Under the pieces are notes generated by a model, which saw only the letters and a program-made list of their open reading frames with translations, was not told the origin of the DNA and ran no database searches. Positions 1 to 64,000 of a DNA stretch of 64,000 nucleotides are shown piece by piece. Within the stretch, counting starts at the first letter, position 1, and every line of letters begins with the position of its first letter. This DNA comes from Channallabes apus. Its lineage: Eukaryota > Chordata > Actinopteri > Siluriformes > Clariidae. Both the position numbers and the translations under genes were made by a program. The stretch lies in contig CM060109.1 in assembly GCA_030522415.1 (NCBI GenBank), forward strand, positions 37,798,392-37,862,391, read 5' to 3'.

Positions 1-739
1 TGCGTTACTCTCCAGTGATACTTATGGACTCCACTGCCTGCACACAAATTGTACTGCCTTTTAGCGGGTTTCCTTTGAGAATCAGGACTTGATGAATGTA
101 TGCCAGTATATCATTGGCACTGTGGAATGTTCTTAATTTAGAGAAGCCTGGTTTATTAAAATATGAGAATGACTGAATGTTTCATCTCTGTTGTTGGCCC
201 TCTATTTTCCAAATCCCAGCTGGTCTCAAGATGAAACCGTTGTTGTAATTTTCCAATGTAATTGCAAGTGGTTCTGTCCAGTAAAAAAAAAGGATTGGTT
301 AGATTGTTGGACGATTTAAATGATTCATTTGTATTAATCTTTTGTTTAACTAAGGAAACTGAATTTGTCAAGTTATAAAAAAAACTAAACAAATAATATC
401 ACTTATCAGTGAAAGAAAATATGTTGATTGTTTATAATATTCTATAATGAATACACTTGAGTCATGTCTATTAAAATTATTTTGTTAGTGAGCTTGGTCA
501 TTAGTGCTGTTCTTCTGAACCTCAGAACTTTCTAAGAGTGCAACCTTAGAAATCAAATGATTACATATAAATTCTCAATTTTAATATGCTTCAATTTTAC
601 ATCGAATCAGCAAAGGAAGTGTGCAGTCAGGGTTAAACAGTCAGGAGCCTTTCACTATGTTCATGCCTTAGACAGAGAGAGAGAGAGAGTAAATCTGGCT
701 CCAATACCAAACTAAGGCAGCTCTGACATGAGTGACACC

Positions 740-1030
740 TGAGCAGAGGACCTAAAAGGACATCAATAATGAGCGGTGTAGGAGTGTGTCTCAGGGGATG
801 ATGCAGGTCTGGCTCTGATCCACTCAGGCTAATAAGGCTTTAAAAGCCACAACTGTCCGCACAGCCCACGCCAGGCCACCTCCCATCTCCTTTTTCCAAA
901 TAACTGCCTGATGCCTTGTGACAGGCCTTGACCCAGCCACAGGACACCACAGCGGTCAGAATACATGTTAATAGCAAACAATGAAGAAACACTATTAATG
1001 AGATAATTAGCCAAGCTGGGAGGAATCTGG
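740..1030. promoter_or_regulatory. Candidate conserved noncoding element upstream of tbr1
   Basis: This block is non-repetitive, has balanced base composition within AT-rich surroundings, and has no coding frame with splice signals. It contains several homeodomain-type cores (AATTAG, ATTAAT, TTAATAG) and ends in an AT-rich segment. Developmental T-box genes usually sit among conserved enhancers, so an enhancer role is plausible. This is inference only; no alignment was possible. Confidence 0.25.
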
Positions 1031-2084
1031 CAGTGTAGAAGTGAGAAATATTTTTAAATAGGACTTTCTTATATATTTTTGTTTTGTTTTTTTTGTATGT
1101 ATTTTAATATTGCATTCAGCAAACAACTTATAAATAACTTAGGGTCCATCTTAAATGCATTCCCATTAAATTTGTATTAACACTGTAATATAAGCCACTA
1201 ACTGGCATGAATCACAAATAACCTTGAGCTCTCACTCTCTTTTCATCTCTGTCCAGTCAGTACTGTGTTTACTCTGTACAGTCTCTCTTTCATGCTCACT
1301 GAAAGCAATCGTTTGTGACTGGGGCAGCCTCCTCTGTCCCCATATCCAGCCTGGCTATAATTTTGTTGTCATTCGATGTGCGGCGATCCCATCATTGATG
1401 TGACAGAATGGGCATTAGGTAAAGTCCCTGGGCTGGTGCTCACTTACAGCAGCCTCCTCTTTCAACTACCGACAGTGATTAGATTAGACCTGGGTGACAA
1501 TTTTTGCTTTACTACCAGAGTTTGAAACAAAGCCACCTGGTTTTGTTTTATCTAACTGCCAATGTCTGCTATTTGATTGGTAATAAAGTGCTAATGTGAC
1601 CTTTTTAGCTTAGTTATTTAAGCATAGTTAAGTAAAGTGGCTCAGGAAGACTGCTGGCACTGTGCCACAGGCAGATGTGGAGAGGTTTAGTGGACATGTC
1701 TCGTTCTGCAAGGCTGATAAGCAGATCTGACATTTGGCTTGTTCATATAGCAGGTTATTGGCATCTTACGACTGATCAATGCCAACATGATGGCTCCAGG
1801 AGGTGAACCAAAAGCAAACACCTCTCTGCCTGAGGTCACTTACTCAAGCTGTTCACAATGATGACACATTAGAGGTTCTTTGAATATCAATGAAAAACTG
1901 TGATTTCATTTAAATCTCCACGTTGGATGCATTGACACTATAGTTATTAGATTAGGACCTCGTTACAACACAGTAGCCAGTGGCCATTATGAAAACTTCA
2001 TGCACCCGCATATTTCATAGCCCATTCAAGTGCATTTGCCTTACTTGAGTCTTATGGAAGGAATAATAAAATAAATGCTGAATC

Positions 2085-2530
2085 TTGTGGCGGCAAATAT
2101 GACGTTACTAATTACAATTAGGGCAATACTCAGATTGCGAAAGGTGTAGATATGGCATACATATAATTAAAAGCACAATGCACTGCTCAAACAAATTAGA
2201 GTAATGTGCACGCGGCAGAGAAACACATCACCTGTGTGCGTGGGTCAGTGGCGTGTGTTTATGCCCACCTGAGGATGCAAAAGCTGTGTGTTCTACACAA
2301 TGACGCCCTGAGGGACACAGTACTGGCCCTGGCATTGATAATCCCCCCTCCAGGCCCTTTCTCTGCGGTTACGGCCACTGGCTGAGCTAATAAGTGCAAA
2401 GTACAAGATAGGAAAGGGGAGGGTGTGAGGGGGTGTCTAATGTACAACAAAAGAAGGGGAGGTGAATAACAGGTCGGAAGAAAAACAACTTCTTTAAGGC
2501 AAGACATGCATGCTGGGTGAGTCAACAATA
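2085..2530. promoter_or_regulatory. Second candidate conserved noncoding element upstream of tbr1
   Basis: The block is unique-looking. It contains ACTAATTACAATTAG near 2107-2122 (two overlapping TAAT/ATTA cores), E-box-like CACCTG motifs near 2230 and 2270, and a GC-rich middle. It has no transposon ends and no supported exon. An enhancer role is inferred from composition and position about 2 kb upstream of the tbr1 start. Confidence 0.25.
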
Positions 2531-2588
2531 AAGCCTGCAGCGGTAAGGCCTAAGTCTGGTTAAAGGCTTATTAAAGATCGGACAAGAC

Positions 2589-2591
<3 letters not shown>

Positions 2592-2621
<30 letters not shown>
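2592..2621. repeat. (GA)n microsatellite
   Basis: About fifteen GA units are visible. It lies between two unique-looking upstream segments. A shorter GA run is at 671-690. Confidence 0.9.
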
Positions 2622-2623
<2 letters not shown>

Positions 2624-3536
2624 TAATGAGGAGGAGAAGATAGCCGCTCGTTCAGCTGGTTAGGCGCATGCAGGCAAGCCTGTGCTTGCACGTTCCTGGA
2701 GAATAGATTGCTGGACCCAGTTGCCCCTTTCTAATGACCCTTCTTGTTAGCCTCGGAAACGAAAAGCCTGTTCATTAGAAGTGCAGGTCCGCTCACCTCG
2801 CCGCGCATCCTCGCGCTCACACTCACCCGAGCTGTTTTACACTCATAAATGCGCACGCATTCCGGGTTAAAATTTGGATTCTAATCGACTAGGAGCTATT
2901 TCCCTCTTGTCCAAGTTCCATCCTCACTGTAGGATAAATTACCTATAAGATTATGTTTTTCCACAAAAAATGCTCAGGCAGATCAACTGCTCACGCAAAC
3001 CACTTGGAAGCTTAAAATCACCACGCACATATAGGAAGAGATGTAGAATATGTTCTGAGATTGAGAAGGAGGAAAAAGAAAATTGATGCTGGAAATAGAA
3101 AGGAAGGAAATCTGGACACTCGTGACATAAACAGCGGTTAATGAGAGGTAGCTGGCAGAGCCATGCAGTATACCCTGTCAGACTGGTGACATACATTTAT
3201 TGGGAATTAAAATGCTATTCTTAGTCAGGGAGAGTACAAAGTTGGGTCGTCCATCACGCAGGAATGATGCTCGAAAAAGAAAACTTCTCGAAATCTTTTT
3301 CCTGATATATCAGGTTCCCGAATAAAATCGGTTTAAAACCGCCCTTTAAGAGAAGAATTAAAAAACAAGGTACTTTTCTATCATTCTATGTAAGTTACTG
3401 CTTTTGAGCTATTTATATATATACATTAAAAGAAAAAAAATCCTATCGAAATGTAAAAAGAATGTAAATTACAACTAATCTTTTTAAATTGCCGTGTGCA
3501 TACTGATGCAAAAATATGATTACGATAATACTTTAA

Positions 3537-3565
3537 TTATTATTATTATTATTATTATTATTATT
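3537..3565. repeat. (ATT)n microsatellite
   Basis: About ten perfect ATT units are visible, in AT-rich DNA upstream of tbr1. Confidence 0.9.
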
Positions 3566-4085
3566 TAGTTCTGTCCTGTATTATTATGAGTCCTGTTTTG
3601 GAGTGCGCATGGTGTACACTTTCACCTGAAGTAGCTCACTCAGATAAATTATTGTTTTTTTTTCGGACTAGACAATACACATTCAAGGTAATTTCACGCC
3701 AAATCACAAAATGTTAGGAGGTGAAACGCATTTCCTGGTAATTTCTTTGTTTTAATGAGAAATCTTAATTTTTACTCGTGCACGGTATATTTACTTTTAC
3801 GACATTAACAAGTATATAAATTTTACTTGACATTTAGACATTAATCAAACAACATCCCTTACAATATTTAATATATATTGAAATGGTATGGAGTAAAAAT
3901 ATTACATTGGTAATGGTCAGTAATTATTGATATTTGGCACTGAAAATGGTTATAATTGTTACCACTATATTGTAATTGTAATAATTTTGGCGTATCAAAC
4001 TATTGTCTTTTCAATAGCTAAAATTACACCAGTCCCAGTTTTCACAAGTTTCAGTATACAAACATCACTGGCCACAAGAAGCGAA

Positions 4086-4384
4086 TACACTGTGGCGTGA
4101 AGGGCCTCCTTGATTATCCTAATTAAGTTCTGTCTAATTAAATTACTGTCACGTGTTAACCAATAGCAAAAGTCGATTCATTAACGATGCAGGCGGCAGG
4201 AATGAAAAGCGAAAGCCCCCTAGATTGCAAAGGTAGTGTCAACTGGCTGATTTGCTTTCTTGCGCAAAGTAGCTCCGACCGCGGGAAGGCGTTTTTTTTC
4301 TCTCTCCCGGGTTAACTTCGCGAGGCGTTAAGCCTGCGGTCTCACGTCGCACGCGTTAATTGCCGCTTGCCGTCGTAGAGAGCT
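4086..4384 (+). promoter_or_regulatory. tbr1 proximal promoter and 5'UTR
   Basis: This is the stretch directly upstream of the tbr1 ATG. It turns CpG-rich towards the gene. Visible sites are two homeodomain cores (TAATTA, near 4120 and 4136), a palindromic E-box CACGTG at 4150-4155, a CCAAT box (AACCAATAG, near 4159-4167), and a T-box-half-site-like GGCGTGAA near 4094. No TATA box is evident, which fits a CpG-type promoter. The transcription start cannot be placed from sequence. Confidence 0.45.
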
Positions 4385-8028
<3,644 letters not shown>

Positions 8029-8880
8029 ACACTGGAACTAGTCGTAACGCAGAGCATGGCTCCTGCCATGACAAGTTCAAATAATAATGCGATTCATATT
8101 GATCTATTTATTCATATTTTATTTTGGCTATTTATTTATCTATTTATTCGTGCATTTATTTGTATATTTAGATCTACTAAGCTACGCGGCCTATCATTCC
8201 TTTTAAACAGTAACAGGTTTATAATTTCCTTTGCATTTGTTGGAAACACCACTGTAACTAAATGATGTATATACCTGTGTAGACACCCGTGGTTTCTCAT
8301 TACCTGTTGATGTACAGTATGTAAAATGGCAGAAATATTAGATGCTTGGTGCGATGTTTTTAGATGAAATCAGGTTGTTTTATCTTGGAAATGCTTTAGG
8401 TTGGAAGAGAAGTGGTTAGGACCAGTCTGTTTTCTCCTGTAAAAAGGAGATGTCAGATAGGGACCACTAGGAGTTCCAGACAGTCAGTAGTTCAGTGTTA
8501 ATAGAGACCAAACAGAGTTGTATTGCATTGTATTGCTGTTGTTTGGAAATATATTAGTCTGTAGTTTAATTGTTGCTCTCTACGTGAGATCATTTTGTAC
8601 TTTGTTGTAACGCTGTTGGTTGGCCGCGAATAATGAAATCAAATCCTTTTATGATATTTAAATCCACGATATAAGGCTAAACAACACATTACTTGTACAG
8701 GGCAGGTACCATTTCTTAAAGGAGACATTATTTCCGACATTCGACATATTTTTGTGATTTATTGTGATTTACTTCATAATTTCATAAATCCCAAGATGCG
8801 TCAGTTAGACCTGCTATGAAAAGCTAATGTCATTGTGCTGTGCTCATTTGCAATAAATACAAGAACCCAAAACTGTTAGT
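8029..8880 (+). other. tbr1 3'UTR (approximate)
   Basis: It is AT-rich, non-repetitive sequence directly after the stop codon, with no other gene signal. The first plausible polyadenylation signal for an average-length UTR is the AATAAA at 8852-8857; another AATAAA is near 9185. The true end cannot be set from sequence alone. Confidence 0.4.
8852..8857 (+). terminator. Candidate polyadenylation signal for tbr1
   Basis: A canonical AATAAA hexamer lies 824 nt after the tbr1 stop codon, within AT-rich UTR-like sequence. Use is inferred. Confidence 0.35.
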
Positions 8881-11654
8881 AAAACAGCCGTCAAATTTTA
8901 ACTTTTACCTAAGGTTCAAGTGTGACTAAAATGTAGTTTATACTGACTTGTAAGGGTTTACGCCAGGACCATGTGTTTTAGAGGAGTACGCTTCCATCTG
9001 TCGCCCCAATAGTTTATTATATTAATATTGCAATTTGTGCAATTACATTTCCAATATATCAGTGGTAGATTTTACGAAAAACTAATTTGGAAAACAATAT
9101 TATTTTCAAAAACAGAAGGAGTAAGGAGGAAACACTATTATGCTGAACCCATTTCATTATTCCTATAAAGGAATATGCACATTAAAAATAAATTGATGCT
9201 CAACAGGTAGTTCTACAAACAACAGCAACAAACCCCTCTAATTTGAGTTAATACTTTTGGCAGCAGATTGAGGATATGATGCACATATGGCACACAGATA
9301 AGGCATATTGAGGCCGCCAAGTGTCACCTACACATTATTAAAAAATGTCAACAAAATCTAAGTCACAGATTTAAACAATATGAGCCAAAACATAAAATAA
9401 GATTACACACATTTTAATGTCACCATCTTTCAATAATCATTTGAGCCTGTTTATTTTATCACAAGTTGATATGACTTGATTAACTTAGTAGGCTAAATAG
9501 GACAGAAATACACAATTTATTATAAATATCCATCACTAAAAATAATAATGCTATTCTTTAAGATGAACCTGTATAAAACAGCGAAAGTTATTTTCATCAT
9601 TCGTTTCACATTATGAGTCGTCTAATGAATCACATTTTGTGAGTCTATTTGATTTGTTTATCAGTTGTGTGTGCTTTGGTTTTTGTGCTGCGCTCCTAAC
9701 AGTTGTTGCTACACAACCCAGTGTGTGTGTGAAAAGTTTGTTTTGCTGCCATCCGGTGGCGGCGGAATTTTCCTTCATTCCTGCTTTAGTTAAATGTTAA
9801 TTAAACCCCACGGTATCCCTGTTTAACCACCTGTTTTAGTTTGATAATGATGATAATGTTAGTGAGGCTGATTAACAATTCGATAAAAGGAATTTTCACG
9901 GAAGCTTGAGATAAATAATTTTGGAAAAGGAAAAAGACGCCTAACGCCATCATAGTCCATCTCCACCAGATGGCGCCAGCACCTCCACGTTCAGAAGAAG
10001 AGACTCAGAGCTGATATGATAACTAGTGATTCAAGCGTCAACTTTTAAAACTATACTTCAGACACAATATTCAATCTTATTATATAATAATACATGACAA
10101 TAAATGATTTGTGACTGCATTTGGTCACTAATTTGATTTAATACAAAGCAATGTAAATATATGATCTAATTTTGCAGCTGAAACTGTCATTTGAGTAAAA
10201 ACATAAATGGACGTTTATGCATAAAGGTAAACTCCATCCTGAAAAACATTAAATATGTCCATATTGAAATATTTGTGATGTTATGAGTGATTTTGGTGCT
10301 CATTTCGTTGGTTAGTTTCAATATCACAAGGAGTGTGTTATTAGTACAGTCTCATGAGGGTTTAACAAGACAAAAAGAATGTAAAGATCTTTAACACAAG
10401 TAATAATGGTTAGGTTTCACTGTCAGCTTGTAAAGGCAAAAAAAAAAAAAAAAAAAACCAAGAGTGTCTTTTCTCTCCCACCGTTACTAATCACATATTA
10501 ATTAGAAATCCAACACGGGAATTATGGAGACAACATTGGTTGGACTCCAAATTTGAAAATTCAATGCAGCAGTATGATACAGTACAGTTAAGTTATGACA
10601 GACACTTGGCTAATAAGTGATTCTGCTGTAGCAGAGTGTACAGATTAAGAGATGAGTGGATGTTTTCGAGCAAACGCAGTACTTCAGTATTACTTCATAG
10701 ACCCTTTTAGCAGCCAATAGTTTTAGAGTCCAATAGTAATTATGTCACTTCTTCTTTTTAAACATGATTTCGTACACATGTCCCACCAACCGTGCTCGTG
10801 AAGACATGAATCGTTCTTGAGACTACAGCTGCAGGCAGTCAAAAGATTGGTTCCTGTGCGATTGCATGCTCACAAACTAAAAAATCAACTAGTCCTGGGA
10901 CTAAGTGTTCTTGGAAATGGTTCCCGGGCTGCAGAGAAAAAGCGCCCTCAAAGACTAAAGTGCTGCTTCAGTGCTTTTTTTGAAGGAGTATACATGAGGG
11001 CTATTGCCCAACTTTTCAACACATCAATTGGTATACTGTTCTTATCTAAAAGGTCCTTCCCTTTATACAGAGTCAGATCAACATGGCCAGTCACATTGTG
11101 AACAGTGTAATGCTTCTTATCTAATGTTTAATGCTAATGTTTATTTAAGCTAATGATTTTAAATAAATTGATACATAGAGACATGTTTGAAAAGCTAACC
11201 AGAAGGTAATTATAAACATTAAAATGACCACCCATATAACTAGCATTATCTGGCTAACTTGTTGCTAATGTTACGTGCTTCCACTATTGTATGCAATTTT
11301 TGCGATGCTGGTATTTTAGTCCAAAACATTGCATGAATGAAAATTACCAATGGCCACCCAGGCCTAAACGTAAAAATGCATCTTACGTAGCTATTCATTA
11401 GCAGACACAAGCACAGCATTCATGTTCAAATTTGATGGGATGGGAAATTACATCATTAGAACTTGCACTGAATTTGAAAATTGCCACCAACAGGCCTTTC
11501 CGAATGTTCAGAAATTACAGTAGTAACATTATCAACAGGGAGTTGAGTGGCATTGTGGGTAATGTAGGAAGCTATACTTCTAACCAAGGAGATAATGTTA
11601 CATTTATAATAAAGTTGCCATCTTTATGATGTTATAAATTCCATAGTTTTCTTG

Positions 11655-11697
<43 letters not shown>

Positions 11698-12830
11698 CCA
11701 ATACAGTACAATGTCAAAGAAGGAAGGCAACCTTATTCTAGCTTTAAAATCAGCAAAATACTCTTTACTGTTCCTATCATTAAACATTTACATTCTTTTT
11801 AATTAATTGTCTCTGTGGTTGGTAGTATTAATTCCTATATTATATAAATATACACACGCACATGCACGCACGCACGCATACATGCACGTACGTAAACGTG
11901 CACACACACGTATGCAAACAGAGAAGGCCCCAAAAATGGATACACACTTCAACATGAAAACTATAGACTAGAAAATGCATATATATTACATTATAGCATC
12001 AACAATGGTGCCACTACTGACACCTTTAGAAAAAACAGAATACTGCACATTGCTGCCATAATTCAATTCAATTCAATTCAATTCAGAGTTTTAAAAAGAT
12101 AACTGATGAAGATATCACCAAAATTTATATGTAAGGCATCACGAAGCTGTAGGTGTAGGTGGGTCACGCTTCAAAACAGTGCTACTTTGTAGGCAAGAAG
12201 ACCCCCTCCCCACACACACACAAAGTAACACTCAATAACAACAACAACAACAACAACAAAAAACCCTTGTGACAAAAATACTTATATGCCCTGAAAACAC
12301 TCTTTGACAGATTTCTTGAGAACACAGGCAAATCGTTCTGAAACTTGGCTGCAGACCATTGCTCACAAATGTGGTAACGTGACCAAAAGGACACAGTGTT
12401 TGCCCTCATGTAATTACATTAAAAAAGTAAAATTTCCCCCTGTGTTGTTCCCTGTATTCCACTAAAAATTCTTTCAGCAAGCTATTTTTAAAAACATTTT
12501 CTGAATGCTCAGTTACTTTATATTTAATGAGCTTAAAAAACCCAATAAATTTTAATAATACCATGTGCAAAAACATGGACACCCTTCTAGTTGTAAAATC
12601 TCAGAACCTAATTAATTTGTTAGGCCTTTGTTGACTTGTTAGGAATGGTCAGTAGGCCTTTCAACCGAGTATTAAAAAAATAATCTATGACTCTTTTAAC
12701 CTTGTGATAACACTTGGCCACCATGGGTTCTTCTAAGCAACTGACTGGGGATCTATAAATGAATCTAACTGATGATCTACAACAGGGCACTGATCCCAAA
12801 CATACCTCAAGATCACCCACAAACTACTTT
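8881..12830. other. tbr1-slc4a10 intergenic DNA
   Basis: No gene is supported. It holds a poly-A run at about 10439-10457, an (AATC)n run at 11655-11697, an ACGC/ACAC-rich stretch at about 11850-11915, an (AATTC)n run at 12060-12085 and a (CAA)n run at 12235-12259. The short open frames at about 10817-11101 and 11432-11629 have no recognisable motif. Unique sequence at about 9760-9900, with TTAATTAAA and GATTAACAAT, could be regulatory. Confidence 0.5.
11655..11697. repeat. (AATC)n microsatellite
   Basis: Ten or so tetranucleotide units are visible. Spacers are absent, so it is not a CRISPR array. Confidence 0.9.
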
Positions 12831-12837
12831 AGGAAAT

Positions 12838-13056
12838 GTAAGGTGTTTCGCCTGCCATGCGGAAGACCCGGGTTCAGAATTACCAACCAGAGCACCCACC
12901 CCAGTCACTGGAGGCAGTGCCAGTCCTAAGCCCGAATAAAATGCAAGGGTAGCATCAGGAAGGGCATCTGGCGTAAACATCTATGCCAAGCTTGTATGTA
13001 CGGATAGTCCACTGTGGCGGTCCCTTGCTGGGAGCAGCCGAAAGACCAACAAACAA
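12838..13056 (+). repeat. tRNA-derived SINE (DANA/Mermaid-like), diverged
   Basis: A decayed tRNA-like head with GGTTCAGAATT is followed by the typical tail: CAGTGCCAGTCCTAAGCCC, GGAAGGGCATCTGGCGTAAA and GGGAGCAGCCGAAAGACC. The same tail recurs at 54555-54695. Family naming is from memory of teleost SINE tails. Confidence 0.7.
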
Positions 13057-13544
13057 AAGCTAAAGCTTTTTTGAAAACACATTTTGGTCCTCTGTTATAT
13101 AAAAATATGTTGGTACTGATCTTAATCATGCTGTTTTTGCAAGGCGGCTCAAGATTATCTTGTACAAATATTCTGCAAGAAATAGTGGTTACAAATCCTA
13201 AAACAAGAATACAAATGATCATGGCCACATATCCTACATAGCCACGTATATTTCGTTTTTGTTGCAAAATTTAATTGGAATAATCTGCTCAAAAATATGG
13301 TCTTGGCAACCCTGTTCTATTTGCTGCACGCCATCCACTGAAAATGTGAACATAAAAGAGCGTGACTTCTATCGCTGTGGACCTTGTTGCAGTTCCCATT
13401 TCCGACCACTAGGTGCAACAATACCTCCATTGAGAAGTGAGTGCACTTTTCCATGTTTGTTCAATTTTTTCAAATCTCTCAATAATTGGACCCCCCTAAC
13501 AACCCTTACCCTAGATGTGGCTATTTCATTCATAACAGCTCTAA

Positions 13545-13672
13545 TGTGAGGTGCTGTTAATTGGTTTTGAGGCTGCAACTCTAAATAACCTTCTCAGAGG
13601 TAAGTTTTTGTCTTGCTTTTCTGGGATGTCTTCATGAGCCAGTTTCATCATGGAGCTTGATGGGTGACAAGT
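13545..13672 (-). mobile_element. Tc1-like transposase fragment
   Basis: Read on the minus strand it resembles the N-terminal DNA-binding part of fish Tc1 transposases (IKLHDETGS, compare the family's IKxYDETGSxxxRPR). It carries a stop directly after this and is a short decayed fragment. Confidence 0.6.
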
Positions 13673-13793
13673 CCATCTATCAATAGATTTCTTGCAAGAA
13701 ATACAGTATAGATAGTGTTCAACCCTCCCATTTTATTTAGGCTTATGGGACCTGCACTGCATCCAGTAGTTGAGGTTTGGGCATTGGGTGGGA

Positions 13794-13795
13794 AC

Positions 13796-13826
<31 letters not shown>

Positions 13827-13854
13827 AACACACACACACACACACACACACACA
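13794..13854. repeat. (CA)n microsatellite
   Basis: About 30 dinucleotide units with two AA interruptions, abutting a Tc1-derived element on its right. Confidence 0.9.
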
Positions 13855-14110
13855 GATCAGCCATAACATTACGACCACCCACCTAATAGTAAGTAAGTTC
13901 CTTCCTTCTGCAACCACATAGGCCAGCCTTTGCATCCTGCATGCATTTGCAAGTCTTGGCTGCCCAAGACCCATATCACCAGTTTTACTTTCTTGGACCA
14001 CTTTTGGTAGATCCGGAGCACTGCAGATTGGAACATTGGAAAGTTGATCAAATCTTTACAAGCCCATTTTTTTCTGCTTAACAACACATCAACTTCAGGG
14101 ACAAAATGTA
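13855..14110 (-). mobile_element. Internally deleted Tc1-like element
   Basis: It starts with CAGCCATAACATTACGACCACC, the usual end of a widespread fish Tc1 family (given here in part), then jumps to CTTGGCTGCCCAAGACCC and TTGGACCACTTTTGGTAGAT, which belong to the transposase N-terminus on the minus strand. Most of the transposase is missing, so the copy is non-autonomous. Confidence 0.6.
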
Positions 14111-14289
14111 TGCCCCTATATACAGTATATACACACAGTATATAACTGCAAATGAGGACTTTATGAATAGTTACCTTTGCTAAATCACTGATGATCCCAG
14201 TGGATGAGCGATAAGCTGCCAGTGACTAATCAAAATAGCCAATACTCTTCATAAGTAATTACTAATTACTCTTGTGGTGTAAACCATTG

Positions 14290-14510
14290 TGGATCACATA
14301 TCAGATCTCCAGGGCCCACAGCTCGATCATGACCTCAGGTTACTCTCTTTGTGATCATCTGCTTGTTATCCTGTTTGCACAGGTTTCCTGGTTTTCTCTA
14401 AAACATGTTTGTAGATGTAGGTGGTATATGTGTTCCTTCCTAGCCTCCTGATCCACTGTCTTTGACCAGGATAAAGGGGTTGTTGAAGGTGAAAGAATGA
14501 ATGAATGATG
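14290..14510 (+). repeat. Decayed SINE-like fragment
   Basis: The stretch carries GGTTTCCTGGTTTTCTC and GACCAGGATAAAGGGGTTG followed by a GAATGAATGAATGATG tail, which is the 3' layout seen in the clearer SINE at 53485-53864 (GGATAAAGCGG then GAATG repeats). The head is not recognisable. Confidence 0.45.
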
Positions 14511-14599
14511 ATTTTGTGTAGGAGGATCTTCTGTAATGTAGACAACATCACGAACAGTATATGCTCTAACGTTTATAGGGTGTCAGTGAATATTCAGTG

Positions 14600-14808
14600 C
14601 GTCACACTGCACTTTACACACATGCAGAAAGAGAGCGAGAGAGAGAGACAGAAAGAGAGACACCCCTTCCAGGGTAATAATATTAGGGTCGGCCTGTCTA
14701 CTTTGCTAAACATGTGACCGTCGCGCCGTGTCGATGCTTACAGCGCCAGAGCCGCTTTACAGAAGCAGAACATCTAAAGCATCACAGCCGACCGGCAGGT
14801 AAACCAAG
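14600..14808 (+). promoter_or_regulatory. slc4a10 promoter and 5'UTR region
   Basis: A GA-rich tract (about 14630-14660) is followed by a CpG-containing segment (GTCGCGCCGTGTCG, near 14718) and 5'UTR-like sequence up to the ATG, whose context CCAAGATGG resembles a good Kozak site. No TATA box is evident. Mammalian SLC4A10 also has a second promoter with a different first exon; I could not find one here. Confidence 0.4.

Positions 14809-64000
<49,192 letters not shown>

Larger units (their letters stand above)
1..4085. other. tbr1 upstream intergenic DNA
   Basis: I see no convincing gene here. The open frames are short, lack splice or family signals, and are not supported. The stretch is mostly unique-looking sequence with few recognisable transposons, unlike the rest of the window. 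It carries GA runs at about 671-690 and 2592-2621 and an ATT run at 3537-3565. Several moderately GC-rich blocks with clustered TAAT cores look like candidate enhancers and are listed separately. Confidence 0.6.

Noticed and set aside
10817..11101. 94-residue open frame in the intergenic region
   Set aside because: It shows no domain, no splice support and no similarity I recognise; the composition looks like non-coding DNA.
11655..11697. Regular short repeat resembling a CRISPR array
   Set aside because: It is a simple (AATC)n microsatellite in eukaryotic DNA with no spacers.

Overview
This window is vertebrate nuclear DNA from a ray-finned fish. It holds multi-exon genes with GT-AG introns, AT-rich introns, long CA/TG/TA microsatellites, many decayed Tc1/mariner copies, and tRNA-derived SINEs of the DANA/Mermaid (V-SINE-like) type. 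The repeat set looks like an otophysan fish, perhaps a catfish; that placement is inference from repeat types recalled from memory, not from a database.

Two host genes lie head to tail on the + strand. The first is complete: the T-box transcription factor gene tbr1 (most likely the teleost b copy), six coding exons at 4385-8028 encoding 679 residues. The second is slc4a10 (NBCn2/NCBE, a sodium-coupled bicarbonate transporter). Its ATG is at 14809 and nineteen coding exons are visible up to the window edge, where exon 19 is cut at 64000. All junctions splice in phase and give about 885 residues: the whole cytosolic domain and most of the membrane domain. The order TBR1 then SLC4A10 in the same orientation matches the arrangement in mammals, so this is a conserved synteny block.

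Layout: 1-4384 is tbr1 upstream DNA with candidate regulatory segments. 4385-8028 is tbr1, with CpG-rich first and last exons. 8029-14808 is the tbr1 3'UTR and intergenic DNA with transposon debris. 14809-32033 is slc4a10 exon 1 plus a 17 kb intron rich in transposons, which also holds a likely 30-nt in-frame microexon at 18939-18968. 32034-46665 is exons 2-4 with large introns, one containing a broken 3.2 kb LINE. 46666-64000 is the denser exon 5-19 part.

Tbr1 acts in the nucleus of forebrain glutamatergic neurons. Slc4a10 acts at the plasma membrane of neurons and choroid plexus. The two share a neighbourhood, not a pathway.

I found no new multi-gene system. The best leads are the predicted microexon, two solo LTRs with exact 5-bp target duplications, a young SINE 50 nt downstream of an slc4a10 splice donor, several nested or inverted-repeat elements with readable ends, and loss of one N-glycosylation sequon in Slc4a10.
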